The notes under the pieces were generated by a model that made no database searches, was not told where the DNA came from, and worked only from the letters and a program-made list of their open reading frames with translations. This document shows positions 37,282 to 45,512 of a stretch of 64,000 bases of DNA, one piece after another. This DNA comes from Kordiimonas pumila. GTDB taxonomy: Bacteria; Pseudomonadota; Alphaproteobacteria; Sphingomonadales; Kordiimonadaceae. Position 1 is the stretch's first letter. Every line of letters starts with the position of its first letter. The stretch covers positions 3,582,501 to 3,646,500 of the forward strand of contig NZ_CP061205.1 in the NCBI RefSeq assembly GCF_015240255.1, read 5' to 3'. Position numbers and translations under genes: made by a program.

Positions 37282-37319
37282 GTTGCATATGCAACACTTA
37301 GGGCACATGCGATTGCAAT
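37282..37319. promoter_or_regulatory. Palindromic operator between deacylase and MarR genes
   Basis: GTTGCATATGCAAC (37282-37295) is a perfect 14-base palindrome; a shorter related ATTGCAAT lies at 37312-37319. Both carry the word TTGCA. The site is centred in the 144-base divergent promoter region, which is the usual position for a MarR-family operator. Confidence 0.6.
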
Positions 37320-37353
37320 TGATATTTCAACCCAATTACGCAAGAGTAGCTTT

Positions 37354-37842
37354 ATGAAAAATGAGACGCCTGAAAAAGACTTACTAACGCACAATATGGA
37401 ACCTGCTTCGCACATCAGCTATCAGGTGACCATTGTATCAAACTTGATGGCGTTTGGCGGCACTAAAGAAAACCAAAAACGCTATGGGTTAACGCTGTGT
37501 CAGTGGCGTATTATAGGGTCTATCGCAAATGCAGGCCCTTTAACACTTGGGGAAATTGCAAAAATTATTTTCCACGACAAATCCACTTTAAGCAGAGCAG
37601 CAACTGAGCTTGAGAAAAAAGGCCTCTTAAAACGCCTTGCTAATGATCAACACAAATCCAGTCCAATTCTTGCTTTTACAAAACAGGGCAAAGCTTTTTA
37701 CCGCGAAACAGAACCGCATTTTATTCGCCAAGCAGAAGAACTAACCGCAGGCCTTAACCTACAGGAAAAACAGCAGCTTTGCTTCTTGCTGGATAAACTA
37801 AAAAACCATGCGGTTAACGTACGCCGCAGCTATGAAAGCTGA
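37354..37842 (+). CDS. MarR-family transcriptional regulator
   Basis: About 162 residues with the winged-helix core: LTLCQWRIIGSIANAGPLTL (helices 2-3), GEIAKIIFHDKSTLSRAATELEKKGLLKR (recognition helix and wing start), then a wing with DQHKSSPILAFTKQG. The N- and C-terminal helices would form the dimer interface. The frame extends to 37204, but AAGAG precedes the ATG at 37354 and upstream codons would cover the operator. It probably represses its own gene and the divergent D-aminoacylase; the ligand is unknown. Confidence 0.85.
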   Translation: MKNETPEKDLLTHNMEPASHISYQVTIVSNLMAFGGTKENQKRYGLTLCQWRIIGSIANAGPLTLGEIAKIIFHDKSTLSRAATELEKKGLLKRLANDQHKSSPILAFTKQGKAFYRETEPHFIRQAEELTAGLNLQEKQQLCFLLDKLKNHAVNVRRSYES

Positions 37843-37852
37843 CACTTTACGT

Positions 37853-39058
37853 TTAAACTCGCTCAATAACCATCGCCGTTCCAACACCCGCACCACCAGA
37901 AACCGAAATCAGCCCTGTTGTTAAATCCCTACGCTCTAGTTCATCCAGCGCCATACCAATCAGGCTTGTACCTGTTGAGCCCATTGCGTGGCCAAGCGCT
38001 ATAGCACCACCATTGACATTTACGCGGTCCATATCAAACCGCATATCACGCATAAATTTAATAACAACCGCAGCAAAAGCCTCGTTAAACTCAACCAGAT
38101 CAATATCAGAGGCCACCATATCAGCACGTTTCAAGGCCAGCCCTGCTGCATCAATACCACCAGTCAGCATTAAAACCGGATCAACACTTACATTCGCCAT
38201 GGAAAGAACTTTAGCCCGTGGCTTTAAGGTATGTGCCAAAACAGCATTTTGGTTTGCCAGCAAAATTGCAGAGGCGCCATCCGCCATTGCTGGGGAATTA
38301 CCAATATGATGTACATGATTAATAGCATTCAGTGCTCGATAGCGCTTCAAGGCCAGATCATCATATCCTTCTTTACCAAGGTCCGCAAAAATTGGCTCAA
38401 AGGCAGCCAAACTATCAACTGTTGTATCTTCCCTAATGTTTTCATCCGCCTCAATGGTGTCACCAGATAGCGGGTCAGTTACAGGCACCATTGACTTATT
38501 AAAATACCCATCCCTGCGAGCACGGGCGGCACGCTGCTGTGATGTAGCTGCGTAGCCATCAACATCACTGCGGGATATATTCTCAAGTGTGGCTACCAAA
38601 TCAGCAGCGATACCCAGTGGTATAAAAGGCGCGCGGCTCGCCACATCCGGGTCTGCATAGTATGCGCCGTTATCAGACAGCATTGGCACACGCGACATAA
38701 CCTCTATTCCACCCGCGACAGAGAGGGAATCGACACCTGCCATAATTTTGGAACTTGCAAGAACCGCCGCATCAAGACCTGATGTACAATAACGGTTAAT
38801 TGTCATGCCGGGCACCATAGAAGACCAGCCCCCCACTAGACATGCCGTACGGGCAATGTTACCGCCCTGATCACCAACCTGCGTTACACAGCCTAAAATA
38901 ATATCATGGACAGCTTTAGTATCAAACCTATTACGTTCTTCTAGAGCCTTAAGGACTAATGCCATAAGATCAACAGGCTTAACAGCATGTAACCCACCGC
39001 CTGCACGCGCCTTACCGCGCGGCGTTCTAACTGCATCACATATAAAAACAGGCGACAT
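37853..39058 (-). CDS. Acetyl-CoA acyltransferase (thiolase) with altered second catalytic residue
   Basis: A degradative-type thiolase of about 401 residues. The nucleophile Cys91 lies in NRYCTSGLD and the catalytic His357 in GGAIALGHAMGSTG (usual GHP is GHA here). The usual second Cys (CxGxGxG near the C-terminus) is replaced: the segment reads SVSGGAGVG, with Ser387 in its place. If the alignment is right, the Claisen/thiolysis base is changed, which may alter activity or specificity. GGAG lies eight bases upstream of the ATG at 39058; a longer frame reaches 39100. It is convergent with the MarR gene and divergent from a TonB-dependent receptor. Confidence 0.87.
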   Translation of the reverse strand: MSPVFICDAVRTPRGKARAGGGLHAVKPVDLMALVLKALEERNRFDTKAVHDIILGCVTQVGDQGGNIARTACLVGGWSSMVPGMTINRYCTSGLDAAVLASSKIMAGVDSLSVAGGIEVMSRVPMLSDNGAYYADPDVASRAPFIPLGIAADLVATLENISRSDVDGYAATSQQRAARARRDGYFNKSMVPVTDPLSGDTIEADENIREDTTVDSLAAFEPIFADLGKEGYDDLALKRYRALNAINHVHHIGNSPAMADGASAILLANQNAVLAHTLKPRAKVLSMANVSVDPVLMLTGGIDAAGLALKRADMVASDIDLVEFNEAFAAVVIKFMRDMRFDMDRVNVNGGAIALGHAMGSTGTSLIGMALDELERRDLTTGLISVSGGAGVGTAMVIERV

Positions 39059-39555
39059 GCATGAAACTCCATCCTGATCTAGACATATTTTATACGGCAC
39101 GATCGCTATTCATTAAAAATAAGTAACTTGCTTAATAGTACTAATAAGCAGTTAGCAAACTGTCAATCGCCAGATTTTTCCTTTTATTCCATAAATAATC
39201 TCAATATATTTTCAAAATTACTGAAAAATAAATGATTATAAGTACTATTATGCAATTAAATATGATATAGGGTTACAAAAGAAACTCTTGCAATAAACCC
39301 CACACGTCACCCCAAGCAGCACACGGCATTTTATTGCAATATAGTATTTTTATACAATCATAATAGATAATAAAAAAATTCTTATTATTGGCTTATATAG
39401 TGACATTTTTATAAAATTAATTACTCATATAAGACTTGCATTGACATACCTACTATTTCCAGCGTAACGTATTTTCATGAAATCCCAGCTCCACAAGCTT
39501 ATTTGAGGAGACACAGGCGGGGAGGCCTAGGGATTGTCAAGGGGAAGGAAAAAAA
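39059..39555. promoter_or_regulatory. Long AT-rich divergent control region with twin 22-base palindromes
   Basis: This 497-base region separates the thiolase and receptor genes. Near-perfect palindrome TGCTTAATAGTACTAATAAGCA is at 39129-39150, and a 17-of-22 copy with the same AGTACTA core lies at 39233-39254, 104 bases on. A TTGACA (39441-39446) has only a poor -10 partner near 39465. A purine-rich ribosome site (GGGGAAGGA) precedes the receptor ATG. I see no gene inside. The regulator is unknown. Confidence 0.6.
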
Positions 39556-41865
39556 ATGCGCTACCATTCAACCACATCTTTTTCTGTCATGGCGTGGGCT
39601 TTGCTTGCGTCTTCAACCTATACCGCAGCAGCTACAGCAGAGAATGCCGCTGCGGAACCAAGGCAACTTGAAGAAATACTTATTACATCGCAGCGCCGCG
39701 AAGTTGGCTTGCAAGACAGCGCCGTTGCTGTTTCTGCGGTTACAGGCGCATCACTGGAGAAAGATCGGATTTATAACTACTCTGACCTTGCTCGTAGTGT
39801 TGCTTCACTTTCATACACAGAAAACTCGCCGCTCGACCAAGAATTCAATATTCGCGGCATTACCAACACGCGCCTTGATGCGCCGTCCGCCGACCAATCT
39901 ATCGGTATATTCATCGATGATGTATATGTTGGCCGCTCTGGCTTATTAAACGCAGACTTTTACGACATTGAACGCGTAGAAGTGGTGCGCGGCCCACAAG
40001 GTGTGCTACTTGGTCGTAATGTTGTTGGCGGTGCTATCAGCATTATTACAGCAAAACCAGAAGAAGAAACATCAGCCCATGTTACGTTTGGATACGGTAA
40101 TTATAATGCCATGCATACATCTGGTTATATTACTGGTTCTTTAAGCGATTCTCTCACAGGCCGTTTCTCCTTTCAGGCCCGGCACCATGATGGCTACAAC
40201 CATGATATCCTGCATGACCGCGACCTTGATAACCTTGATTCCATACAGATGCGCGGCCAGCTTGCATATGCACCAGATGGCTCTGATTTCAGTGCCCGCC
40301 TGATTGTAGATTATATGAAAGATAGCTCTAACGGCATTCACCGTGTCGCTATTGCAGACCCAAACAACCCTGGGTTAAACCCATGGAGCACAACGCGTGC
40401 CTTCATTGCAGCAAACCGCGAAGGTGGGCTTAGCATCAGGGAAAGCTTGCCAGAGCACCCACGTTATAAGGGTGACAACTTCGATACACCCCAAGGCCAT
40501 AAACGTGAAGCCCTTGGCCTAACCTTGCAAATGGAGAACAAAATCAGCGATGATATTGTTCTCACCAGCATAACAGGGTACCGCGACGGTGATGCAACAG
40601 GCGTGTACGACCAATCCGGCGCTGGCCCAGACAGCGGCTTTGGAGTCATAAGCCCCTTTGCGTTTTCATTTCCTGTGAATGAAGAAGAAAAAATTTCTCA
40701 GTTCACACAAGAGCTACGCTTAACATCTGATTATAGCGATAGTCGTTTTGACTGGATTTTAGGTGCATATTATCAACATGACAAAGTTGATAAGTACGAT
40801 AAATACTGGGGCGAGATTCCTGTGGGTTTACCTTCTATTTCTGGTGAATCTCACTGGGATAATGTCGGTAAAACCACCAGTTATGCAGCCTTTGGCCAAG
40901 TTGGGTACCAATTTGCTGACGCATGGAAACTAACAGCTGGCCTTCGCTATTCCCGAGACAAAAAAAGCGGAACAGTTACAGGTATTGCGGTTGAAACGGG
41001 TGACCAGTTCTTCCCGAATGACACAGTTTCGCTAACACCTATTGTCGGCCTTGCGGAAGGTGAAAGCTTTACAACCGAGTACGGTGAAAGCTGGGGTGAA
41101 TTTACACCGCAAGCAATCCTTGAGTTTACACCAACAGACAATCTGATGCTCTATGTAAGCGCCGCAAAGGGCTACAAAGGTGGCGGCTTTGAAGACACTC
41201 CAGCCAACGCTGTTGCTGCTCAAATTGCATATGACCCTGAAACGGTTACAAGCTATGAAGTGGGCGCAAAGTGGGAGTTCCTTGACGGTCGTGCAAGGCT
41301 CAATACTGCAGCTTTCACAATGGATTATAAAAACCTGCAAGTCACACAAACCGATGATGGCTGCTTATGCAACATTACAGACAATGCCGCAGATGCAAAA
41401 ATCAAAGGGATAGAAACAGAGCTACAATTTGTAGCCACTGACTTCCTGTATATCTGGGCTGCTGGTACAATTCTTGACACTGAATATAAAGACTTTATCG
41501 ACAGTAATGGTCTTGTGAACACCGGCAACAAACTGCAACGCACACCAAACTATCAGTTTAACATCGGCGCAGAAGTAACAACTGATTTTATGGACATGCC
41601 CGATGCCCTGCAAATACGGGCAAATTACTCGCAGCAAGGCAAACTATACTGGTTACCAGACAACTTCCAGTATGAAGATTCGTACGGTCTTCTTGATGCA
41701 CGGATCACATTGCACCCCGCAGATTCCAACTGGTCATTCTCTATCTGGGGTAAAAACCTGACAGATAAACTTTATCGCACGAACATTATTGCCTTCCTCG
41801 GTGACGAAGTATCTACCCTTGGCACACCAAGAACCTATGGCATTGAGTTATCACTAGACTTCTAA
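39556..41865 (+). CDS. TonB-dependent receptor, catabolic-region type
   Basis: An outer-membrane receptor of 769 residues. The signal peptide (about 1-28, cleavage after TAAATA) is followed by a TonB-box-like LEEILITSQRRE, a plug (about 50-165) with NIRGITNTRLDAPS, IGIFIDDVYVGRSG and VEVVRGPQGVLLGRNVVGGAIS, and a barrel ending in IELSLDF with a terminal Phe. This is the FepA/IroN-like plug wording abundant in sphingomonads, where many such receptors import hydrophobic or plant-derived compounds rather than iron. It is followed by a terminator, then an NTF2-like gene, and it is divergent from a thiolase, so uptake of the pathway substrate is likely (inference). Confidence 0.88.
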   Translation: MRYHSTTSFSVMAWALLASSTYTAAATAENAAAEPRQLEEILITSQRREVGLQDSAVAVSAVTGASLEKDRIYNYSDLARSVASLSYTENSPLDQEFNIRGITNTRLDAPSADQSIGIFIDDVYVGRSGLLNADFYDIERVEVVRGPQGVLLGRNVVGGAISIITAKPEEETSAHVTFGYGNYNAMHTSGYITGSLSDSLTGRFSFQARHHDGYNHDILHDRDLDNLDSIQMRGQLAYAPDGSDFSARLIVDYMKDSSNGIHRVAIADPNNPGLNPWSTTRAFIAANREGGLSIRESLPEHPRYKGDNFDTPQGHKREALGLTLQMENKISDDIVLTSITGYRDGDATGVYDQSGAGPDSGFGVISPFAFSFPVNEEEKISQFTQELRLTSDYSDSRFDWILGAYYQHDKVDKYDKYWGEIPVGLPSISGESHWDNVGKTTSYAAFGQVGYQFADAWKLTAGLRYSRDKKSGTVTGIAVETGDQFFPNDTVSLTPIVGLAEGESFTTEYGESWGEFTPQAILEFTPTDNLMLYVSAAKGYKGGGFEDTPANAVAAQIAYDPETVTSYEVGAKWEFLDGRARLNTAAFTMDYKNLQVTQTDDGCLCNITDNAADAKIKGIETELQFVATDFLYIWAAGTILDTEYKDFIDSNGLVNTGNKLQRTPNYQFNIGAEVTTDFMDMPDALQIRANYSQQGKLYWLPDNFQYEDSYGLLDARITLHPADSNWSFSIWGKNLTDKLYRTNIIAFLGDEVSTLGTPRTYGIELSLDF

Positions 41866-41876
41866 TAACCCCAGTC

Positions 41877-41911
41877 CTGCCCGACCTTCTCTTTACTGAA
41901 TGGTCGGGCAG
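41877..41911 (+). terminator. Intrinsic terminator after the receptor gene
   Basis: A perfect ten-pair stem (CTGCCCGACC / GGTCGGGCAG) with a 15-base loop starts 12 bases past the stop codon; the following CTATTTCTC is only moderately U-rich. It may allow partial readthrough into the small gene at 41956. Confidence 0.65.
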
Positions 41912-41955
41912 CTATTTCTCTAAATCAGAAAACCTTTTGGAACGGGAACATACCC

Positions 41956-42438
41956 ATGATCAAACACTTAAAAACCGCTTTAATTGGAGTAATATTTGCC
42001 ATGTCAACACAAGCAATCGCTGAAACAGAAACTGAAAAAGCCTCTCTAAGCGTTGCCATGGATATGGTGCAGGCATGGAATGAGCTAGACGTTGATAAAA
42101 TTGCTGATCTTTTTGCAGAGGATGCCGTTCTACATTCTGTCATGATAGAACCCATACAGGGGCGTGAAGTTCTACGTGCTCACCTTGCTGCCCTTTTAAA
42201 AGGTGCCAGTTATCTGGAGCTGCAATTAAAGAATGTTGCCGTTTCAGGAAATGTTGTTTTTCTTGAACGTGTAGACACCTTTAAGGTTGGCGAACAGGAA
42301 GGCGCTGTTCCGGTTGTCGGTATTCTGGTGATCAAAGATGGCCATGTTCAGGAATGGCGTGAATATTATGACCGTGCTCAACTACTATCAGAAATGGGTG
42401 TGGCACAAATTGATAGCCCGGCACTAAACAAACATTAA
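41956..42438 (+). CDS. Exported limonene-epoxide-hydrolase-like NTF2-fold protein
   Basis: 160 residues with a signal peptide (MIKHLKTALIGVIFAMSTQA, cleavage after AIA). The mature part is an NTF2/SnoaL cone: WNELDVDKIADLFAEDAVLHS, then FLERVDTF and VQEWREYYD. Limonene-1,2-epoxide hydrolase uses an Asp-Arg-Asp triad from the motifs ERVD and WRDYFD; here Arg105 and Asp107 are kept but the last Asp is Glu136. It may be a periplasmic hydrolase, isomerase or binding protein. It sits between two terminators, downstream of the receptor. Confidence 0.7.
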   Translation: MIKHLKTALIGVIFAMSTQAIAETETEKASLSVAMDMVQAWNELDVDKIADLFAEDAVLHSVMIEPIQGREVLRAHLAALLKGASYLELQLKNVAVSGNVVFLERVDTFKVGEQEGAVPVVGILVIKDGHVQEWREYYDRAQLLSEMGVAQIDSPALNKH

Positions 42439-42458
42439 ATTTTCCCATACTTGCAATG

Positions 42459-42487
42459 AAGGCATCCAGTACTGGGTGCCTTTTTTT
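42459..42487 (+). terminator. Strong intrinsic terminator
   Basis: AAGGCATCCA and TGGGTGCCT arms (one T-G pair) close a GTAC loop and are followed by seven T (42481-42487). It ends the transcript of the 41956 gene, just before the convergent ligase gene. Confidence 0.88.
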
Positions 42488-42498
42488 CGCACCGCGCC

Positions 42499-44340
42499 TT
42501 AAAACACAATAACCTTTTCAGAGGGGTCGTCGGCGTAAAGTGCCTCAATTTCTTCAACCCGATTTTTAGACGCTATTGCCTGATTAATAGTCCCCTTATC
42601 TGACAATTCGTGCTGATCAGCACTTAGGGGGGTTGCAAGAAAAGCCGCCCTAGCAATACGGCTAGACTTACCAGGATTTACCGCATTATAGGCTGTAAGC
42701 TTTTCTTTTACATACCCAAGTACTTCAGGATGCGCTGATAGATCATCGGCCAGCGTAAGACCAAAAATGGATTTTAGGCCCGGCGCATTAAGCACCAAAA
42801 GCGCCCCAAGTGCATCACGGCCTTCACCGCACAGAATAAGATCTGTAACAAGCGGCGAGAGACACGCTATTATGCCCGCCCGCACTTGCCCCCCCGACAC
42901 CCATGAACCCGTACCAAGCTTAAACTGTTCTGCAAGTCTGCCTGAAAAATACATACCCTTTGCAAAATCATTCGGGTCATGAAAGTTAACCAGATCCCCA
43001 AGCTTGTAAAAGCCTTCACTATCAAAAGACTGCGCCGATTTTTCTGGGTCATCAAGATAGCCAGACATGATATGAGGGCCGCGCATACGGATTTCAAACT
43101 CACCGTCCGTTGGCACCAGCTTCACCTCTACACCCGGTAGAGGTAGCCCAACACCCACCTTGCGGGTATCAAAGAAAATAGCCATACAGCCAGATGTTGT
43201 TTCGGTTGCTCCATACCCTGTTGTGATAAAAATCCGGTGTCCCGTTTCGGCCACCGCCATTGCCTGCAATCGCTCATAAAGGTCTTGCGAAAGGCCCGCA
43301 CCCCCGTAGAGCATTAAATGCAGGTTTTTAAAAAAAGCTTTACGAAGCAGCGGGTCGTCCTCCAGTGCCCCAACCAGCATTGCATAGCCAAACGGCACAT
43401 TTGCAAAATAAGGCACTGACAGTTCTTTAAGGTTTTTCAGTGTTTTTTCAAAGAGGCCCGGCGCTGGTTTACCGTCGTCAATATAAAAACTACCGCCAAA
43501 AACAAGGGCGCCCACCAAATTAGTAGCACCCGAAACATGGCTCCAAGGTAACCAGTCGAGTATTTTATCATCCCAGTGCATTCCTGCGCCCAAAATAGCA
43601 TGGGCCTGAAAGATGCTGGTCATAATCATACGCTGGGTCAAAATAACTGCTTTTGGCCTGCCCGTTGATCCTGATGTTAACATGTAAACCGCGTGACCAT
43701 CTGGATTGACCGAACCAATAACATCCTCCAATGATTGGGCTGGCACAGTTTCCAGAAGCTCCGAATAGCTTACTGTTTTTACAGACATATTGTCAGTTAA
43801 AGCTGAAATGATAGTACAGGCCGACAAATCGAGGGATAAAAGCGCCTTATTATAAAGGCTCCCTTCTTCGGCATAGATCAGAGCAGGCTTTACCAGCTCG
43901 AAAACATATTTTAACCGACCGAAGTCTCCCCCCATCAGGGCGTAATTACTGCTGATAGGGCACACAGGGACACCTGCCGCAACTGCCCCCAAACGCATAA
44001 CGGCATGCCCAATTGTATTGCCTGAAATAATCATAAGGGGCCGCTCAGAACCCACCTCAAACTTTAAAAGCCACTGCGCTACAGACCTAATTCGCGCCAT
44101 CAGTTCAGCAAATGTGCATGTCCTCCATGCGCCTGTTACCTTGTCTCTTTCTGCCAAAGCAATCTTATCCGGGCTTATGGCAGCACGTTTTTTCAGATGC
44201 CCATACAAAAGGGGGTCAAAGTCCGGTAGCGCAACATTGTTTTTTAAAAATATTGTGCCGTCAGATAGCTTCTTGATATCCAAATCCACCGCAGGCAGGT
44301 CTATCTCTCTAAGGGTAGCATCTTTTATTGATAGTTGCAC
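42499..44340 (-). CDS. Acyl-CoA synthetase, feruloyl-CoA-synthetase-like
   Basis: An ANL-superfamily ligase of 613 residues. The phosphate-binding loop is YMLTSGSTGRPKAVILT (about 218), the adenylate region is ITTGYGATETTSG (about 373), and the hinge is YKLGDLVNF with FSGRLAEQFKLGTGSWV instead of the usual GRxKD...G wording. That hinge and the length match feruloyl-CoA synthetase/long aromatic-acid ligases, which activate cinnamate-type acids. The start is GTG with AAGG upstream. It is divergent from an NTF2-like gene across a nested inverted repeat. Confidence 0.8.
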   Translation of the reverse strand: MQLSIKDATLREIDLPAVDLDIKKLSDGTIFLKNNVALPDFDPLLYGHLKKRAAISPDKIALAERDKVTGAWRTCTFAELMARIRSVAQWLLKFEVGSERPLMIISGNTIGHAVMRLGAVAAGVPVCPISSNYALMGGDFGRLKYVFELVKPALIYAEEGSLYNKALLSLDLSACTIISALTDNMSVKTVSYSELLETVPAQSLEDVIGSVNPDGHAVYMLTSGSTGRPKAVILTQRMIMTSIFQAHAILGAGMHWDDKILDWLPWSHVSGATNLVGALVFGGSFYIDDGKPAPGLFEKTLKNLKELSVPYFANVPFGYAMLVGALEDDPLLRKAFFKNLHLMLYGGAGLSQDLYERLQAMAVAETGHRIFITTGYGATETTSGCMAIFFDTRKVGVGLPLPGVEVKLVPTDGEFEIRMRGPHIMSGYLDDPEKSAQSFDSEGFYKLGDLVNFHDPNDFAKGMYFSGRLAEQFKLGTGSWVSGGQVRAGIIACLSPLVTDLILCGEGRDALGALLVLNAPGLKSIFGLTLADDLSAHPEVLGYVKEKLTAYNAVNPGKSSRIARAAFLATPLSADQHELSDKGTINQAIASKNRVEEIEALYADDPSEKVIVF

Positions 44341-44410
44341 AATAATACCTTATGATCATTTTTAATGAGTAAAATAACAAAATTTAACCAAAAAAGGCAT
44401 ATTTATATTA

Positions 44411-44461
44411 TTTTTGTTTCTTTATGAAAGTAACAAAATGTTACATAAAGACCAACAAAAA
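44411..44461. promoter_or_regulatory. Nested inverted repeat in the ligase/NTF2 divergent promoter
   Basis: Three successive arm pairs share one axis: TTTTTGTT/AACAAAAA (outer), CTTTAT/ATAAAG (middle) and GTAAC-AAAAT-GTTAC (inner, 44430-44444). The 179-base divergent region otherwise shows only AT-rich promoter-like sequence. GTAAC-N5-GTTAC resembles dimeric helix-turn-helix operators. Confidence 0.6.
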
Positions 44462-44519
44462 TCGATACAGGCCTGTCATCTAACCCAGTATATTAGACCT
44501 TAGACAAAGGACATCATAA

Positions 44520-44945
44520 ATGACTGCGCTCTCAACCCTTAAAACGCTCATTTCTTCTTGGAAAGCTGGCGATATAGAAACAATCCTTGCTCAACTCGCT
44601 GATGATGTTGTCTATCACTACCATATTGGATCACCGCCCCTTGAAGGCAAGACTGCAGTAAAAGCCTTTCTGGACAAATTTGGATCAGGGCAAACGAACA
44701 TCAATTGGCGTTTAACCAACTATGCCGAAACCGGAAATGCCGTACTGGTTGAAGGCATTGATGACTATGTAAACGCCGAAGGCGTCCATATTCAAATGCC
44801 CTATATGGGTATTCTGGAATTAAAAGACGGCCTTGTTATTCGCTGGCGTGACTATTTTGATTCAAGCCTGCTGCAAAAGGTCAAAGAAGGTGGCTCACAA
44901 TCTATGTGGACAAAAGCACTGCGCGATATAGAAACGGCCTCATAG
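44520..44945 (+). CDS. Limonene-epoxide-hydrolase-like NTF2-fold protein, cytosolic
   Basis: 141 residues without a signal peptide: SSWKAGDIETILAQLADDVVYHYH, GKTAVKAFLDKF, LVEGIDDYV and IRWRDYFDSSLL. Against the limonene-epoxide-hydrolase triad, Asp81 and Asp111 are present but the Arg of the ERVD motif is Gly79. It is thus complementary to the exported paralogue at 41956, which keeps Arg but loses the second Asp. AAAGGA lies nine bases before the ATG. It ends 20 bases from the convergent catabolic operon. Confidence 0.75.
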   Translation: MTALSTLKTLISSWKAGDIETILAQLADDVVYHYHIGSPPLEGKTAVKAFLDKFGSGQTNINWRLTNYAETGNAVLVEGIDDYVNAEGVHIQMPYMGILELKDGLVIRWRDYFDSSLLQKVKEGGSQSMWTKALRDIETAS

Positions 44946-44965
44946 CCACCACCTTTAACAGATAA

Positions 44966-45499
44966 CTAGAAGCGCTGGTAGGATAGGTCTGCCTGTCCGC
45001 GCTTACCCATAATCATGCCTGGGTCTTCGGGCTTAAAAAGACCGAGGCACCAACCTTCGCTTGATGGCATGTCATGGTTCCAGTCAAACGCCATTTTACG
45101 GTGTGCAATTTTCCACACACCATCACGGCATTCAAAACGATCAACAATACGCCCTCCGGTTAGTGTATCCCATGGATCTGTGCCTTTATCAAAGCGTGCA
45201 AATGTCAGTAAATAACTTTCAACATACGCAATATTTTGGCCTAAATTCAGATCAATGTGCACATTGCACAAATAGTGTGCCATCGGATGTTTGAGCTTCA
45301 TAAGCCGCTCTGCCGCACCGTCCGCATAAGCGTGGGCTGGCCCGGTGTATGTATTACCGTGTTCTTCAATAGCATCACTGTGATAACAGGACTTAAGTAG
45401 AGGTGCATCTGCCCGGTCGACCGCACGTGCATAATTCACAAGAACATCATGAATATCCTGCTTCGCAAGTAATGTTTCTAGCGTATTTGGCTGTGTCAT
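44966..45499 (-). CDS. SnoaL_4-type NTF2-fold protein (second copy)
   Basis: About 177 residues: LAKQDIHDVLVNYARAVDRA, CYHSDAIEEHGNTYTG, a central HYLCNVHIDL strand, RIVDRFECRDGVWKIAHRKMAFDWNHDMPSSEGW. The spaced Tyr, Arg, Asp, His and Glu residues of the first helix pair and the WNHDMP stretch match SnoaL_4 proteins of aromatic and steroid catabolic loci; the superfamily also contains the gamma-formaldehyde lyases of lignin-dimer breakdown. It is paralogous to the gene at 46252. The ATG at 45499 has AGGGA; the frame extends to 45562. It is last in the eight-gene operon. Confidence 0.75.
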   Translation of the reverse strand: MTQPNTLETLLAKQDIHDVLVNYARAVDRADAPLLKSCYHSDAIEEHGNTYTGPAHAYADGAAERLMKLKHPMAHYLCNVHIDLNLGQNIAYVESYLLTFARFDKGTDPWDTLTGGRIVDRFECRDGVWKIAHRKMAFDWNHDMPSSEGWCLGLFKPEDPGMIMGKRGQADLSYQRF

Positions 45500-45512
45500 A
45501 CTTTTATCCCTT

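Noticed and set aside
39503-39949. A 148-codon frame overlapping the start of the second TonB-dependent receptor
   Set aside because: It runs in another frame across the receptor signal peptide and plug; the composition is unlike protein.
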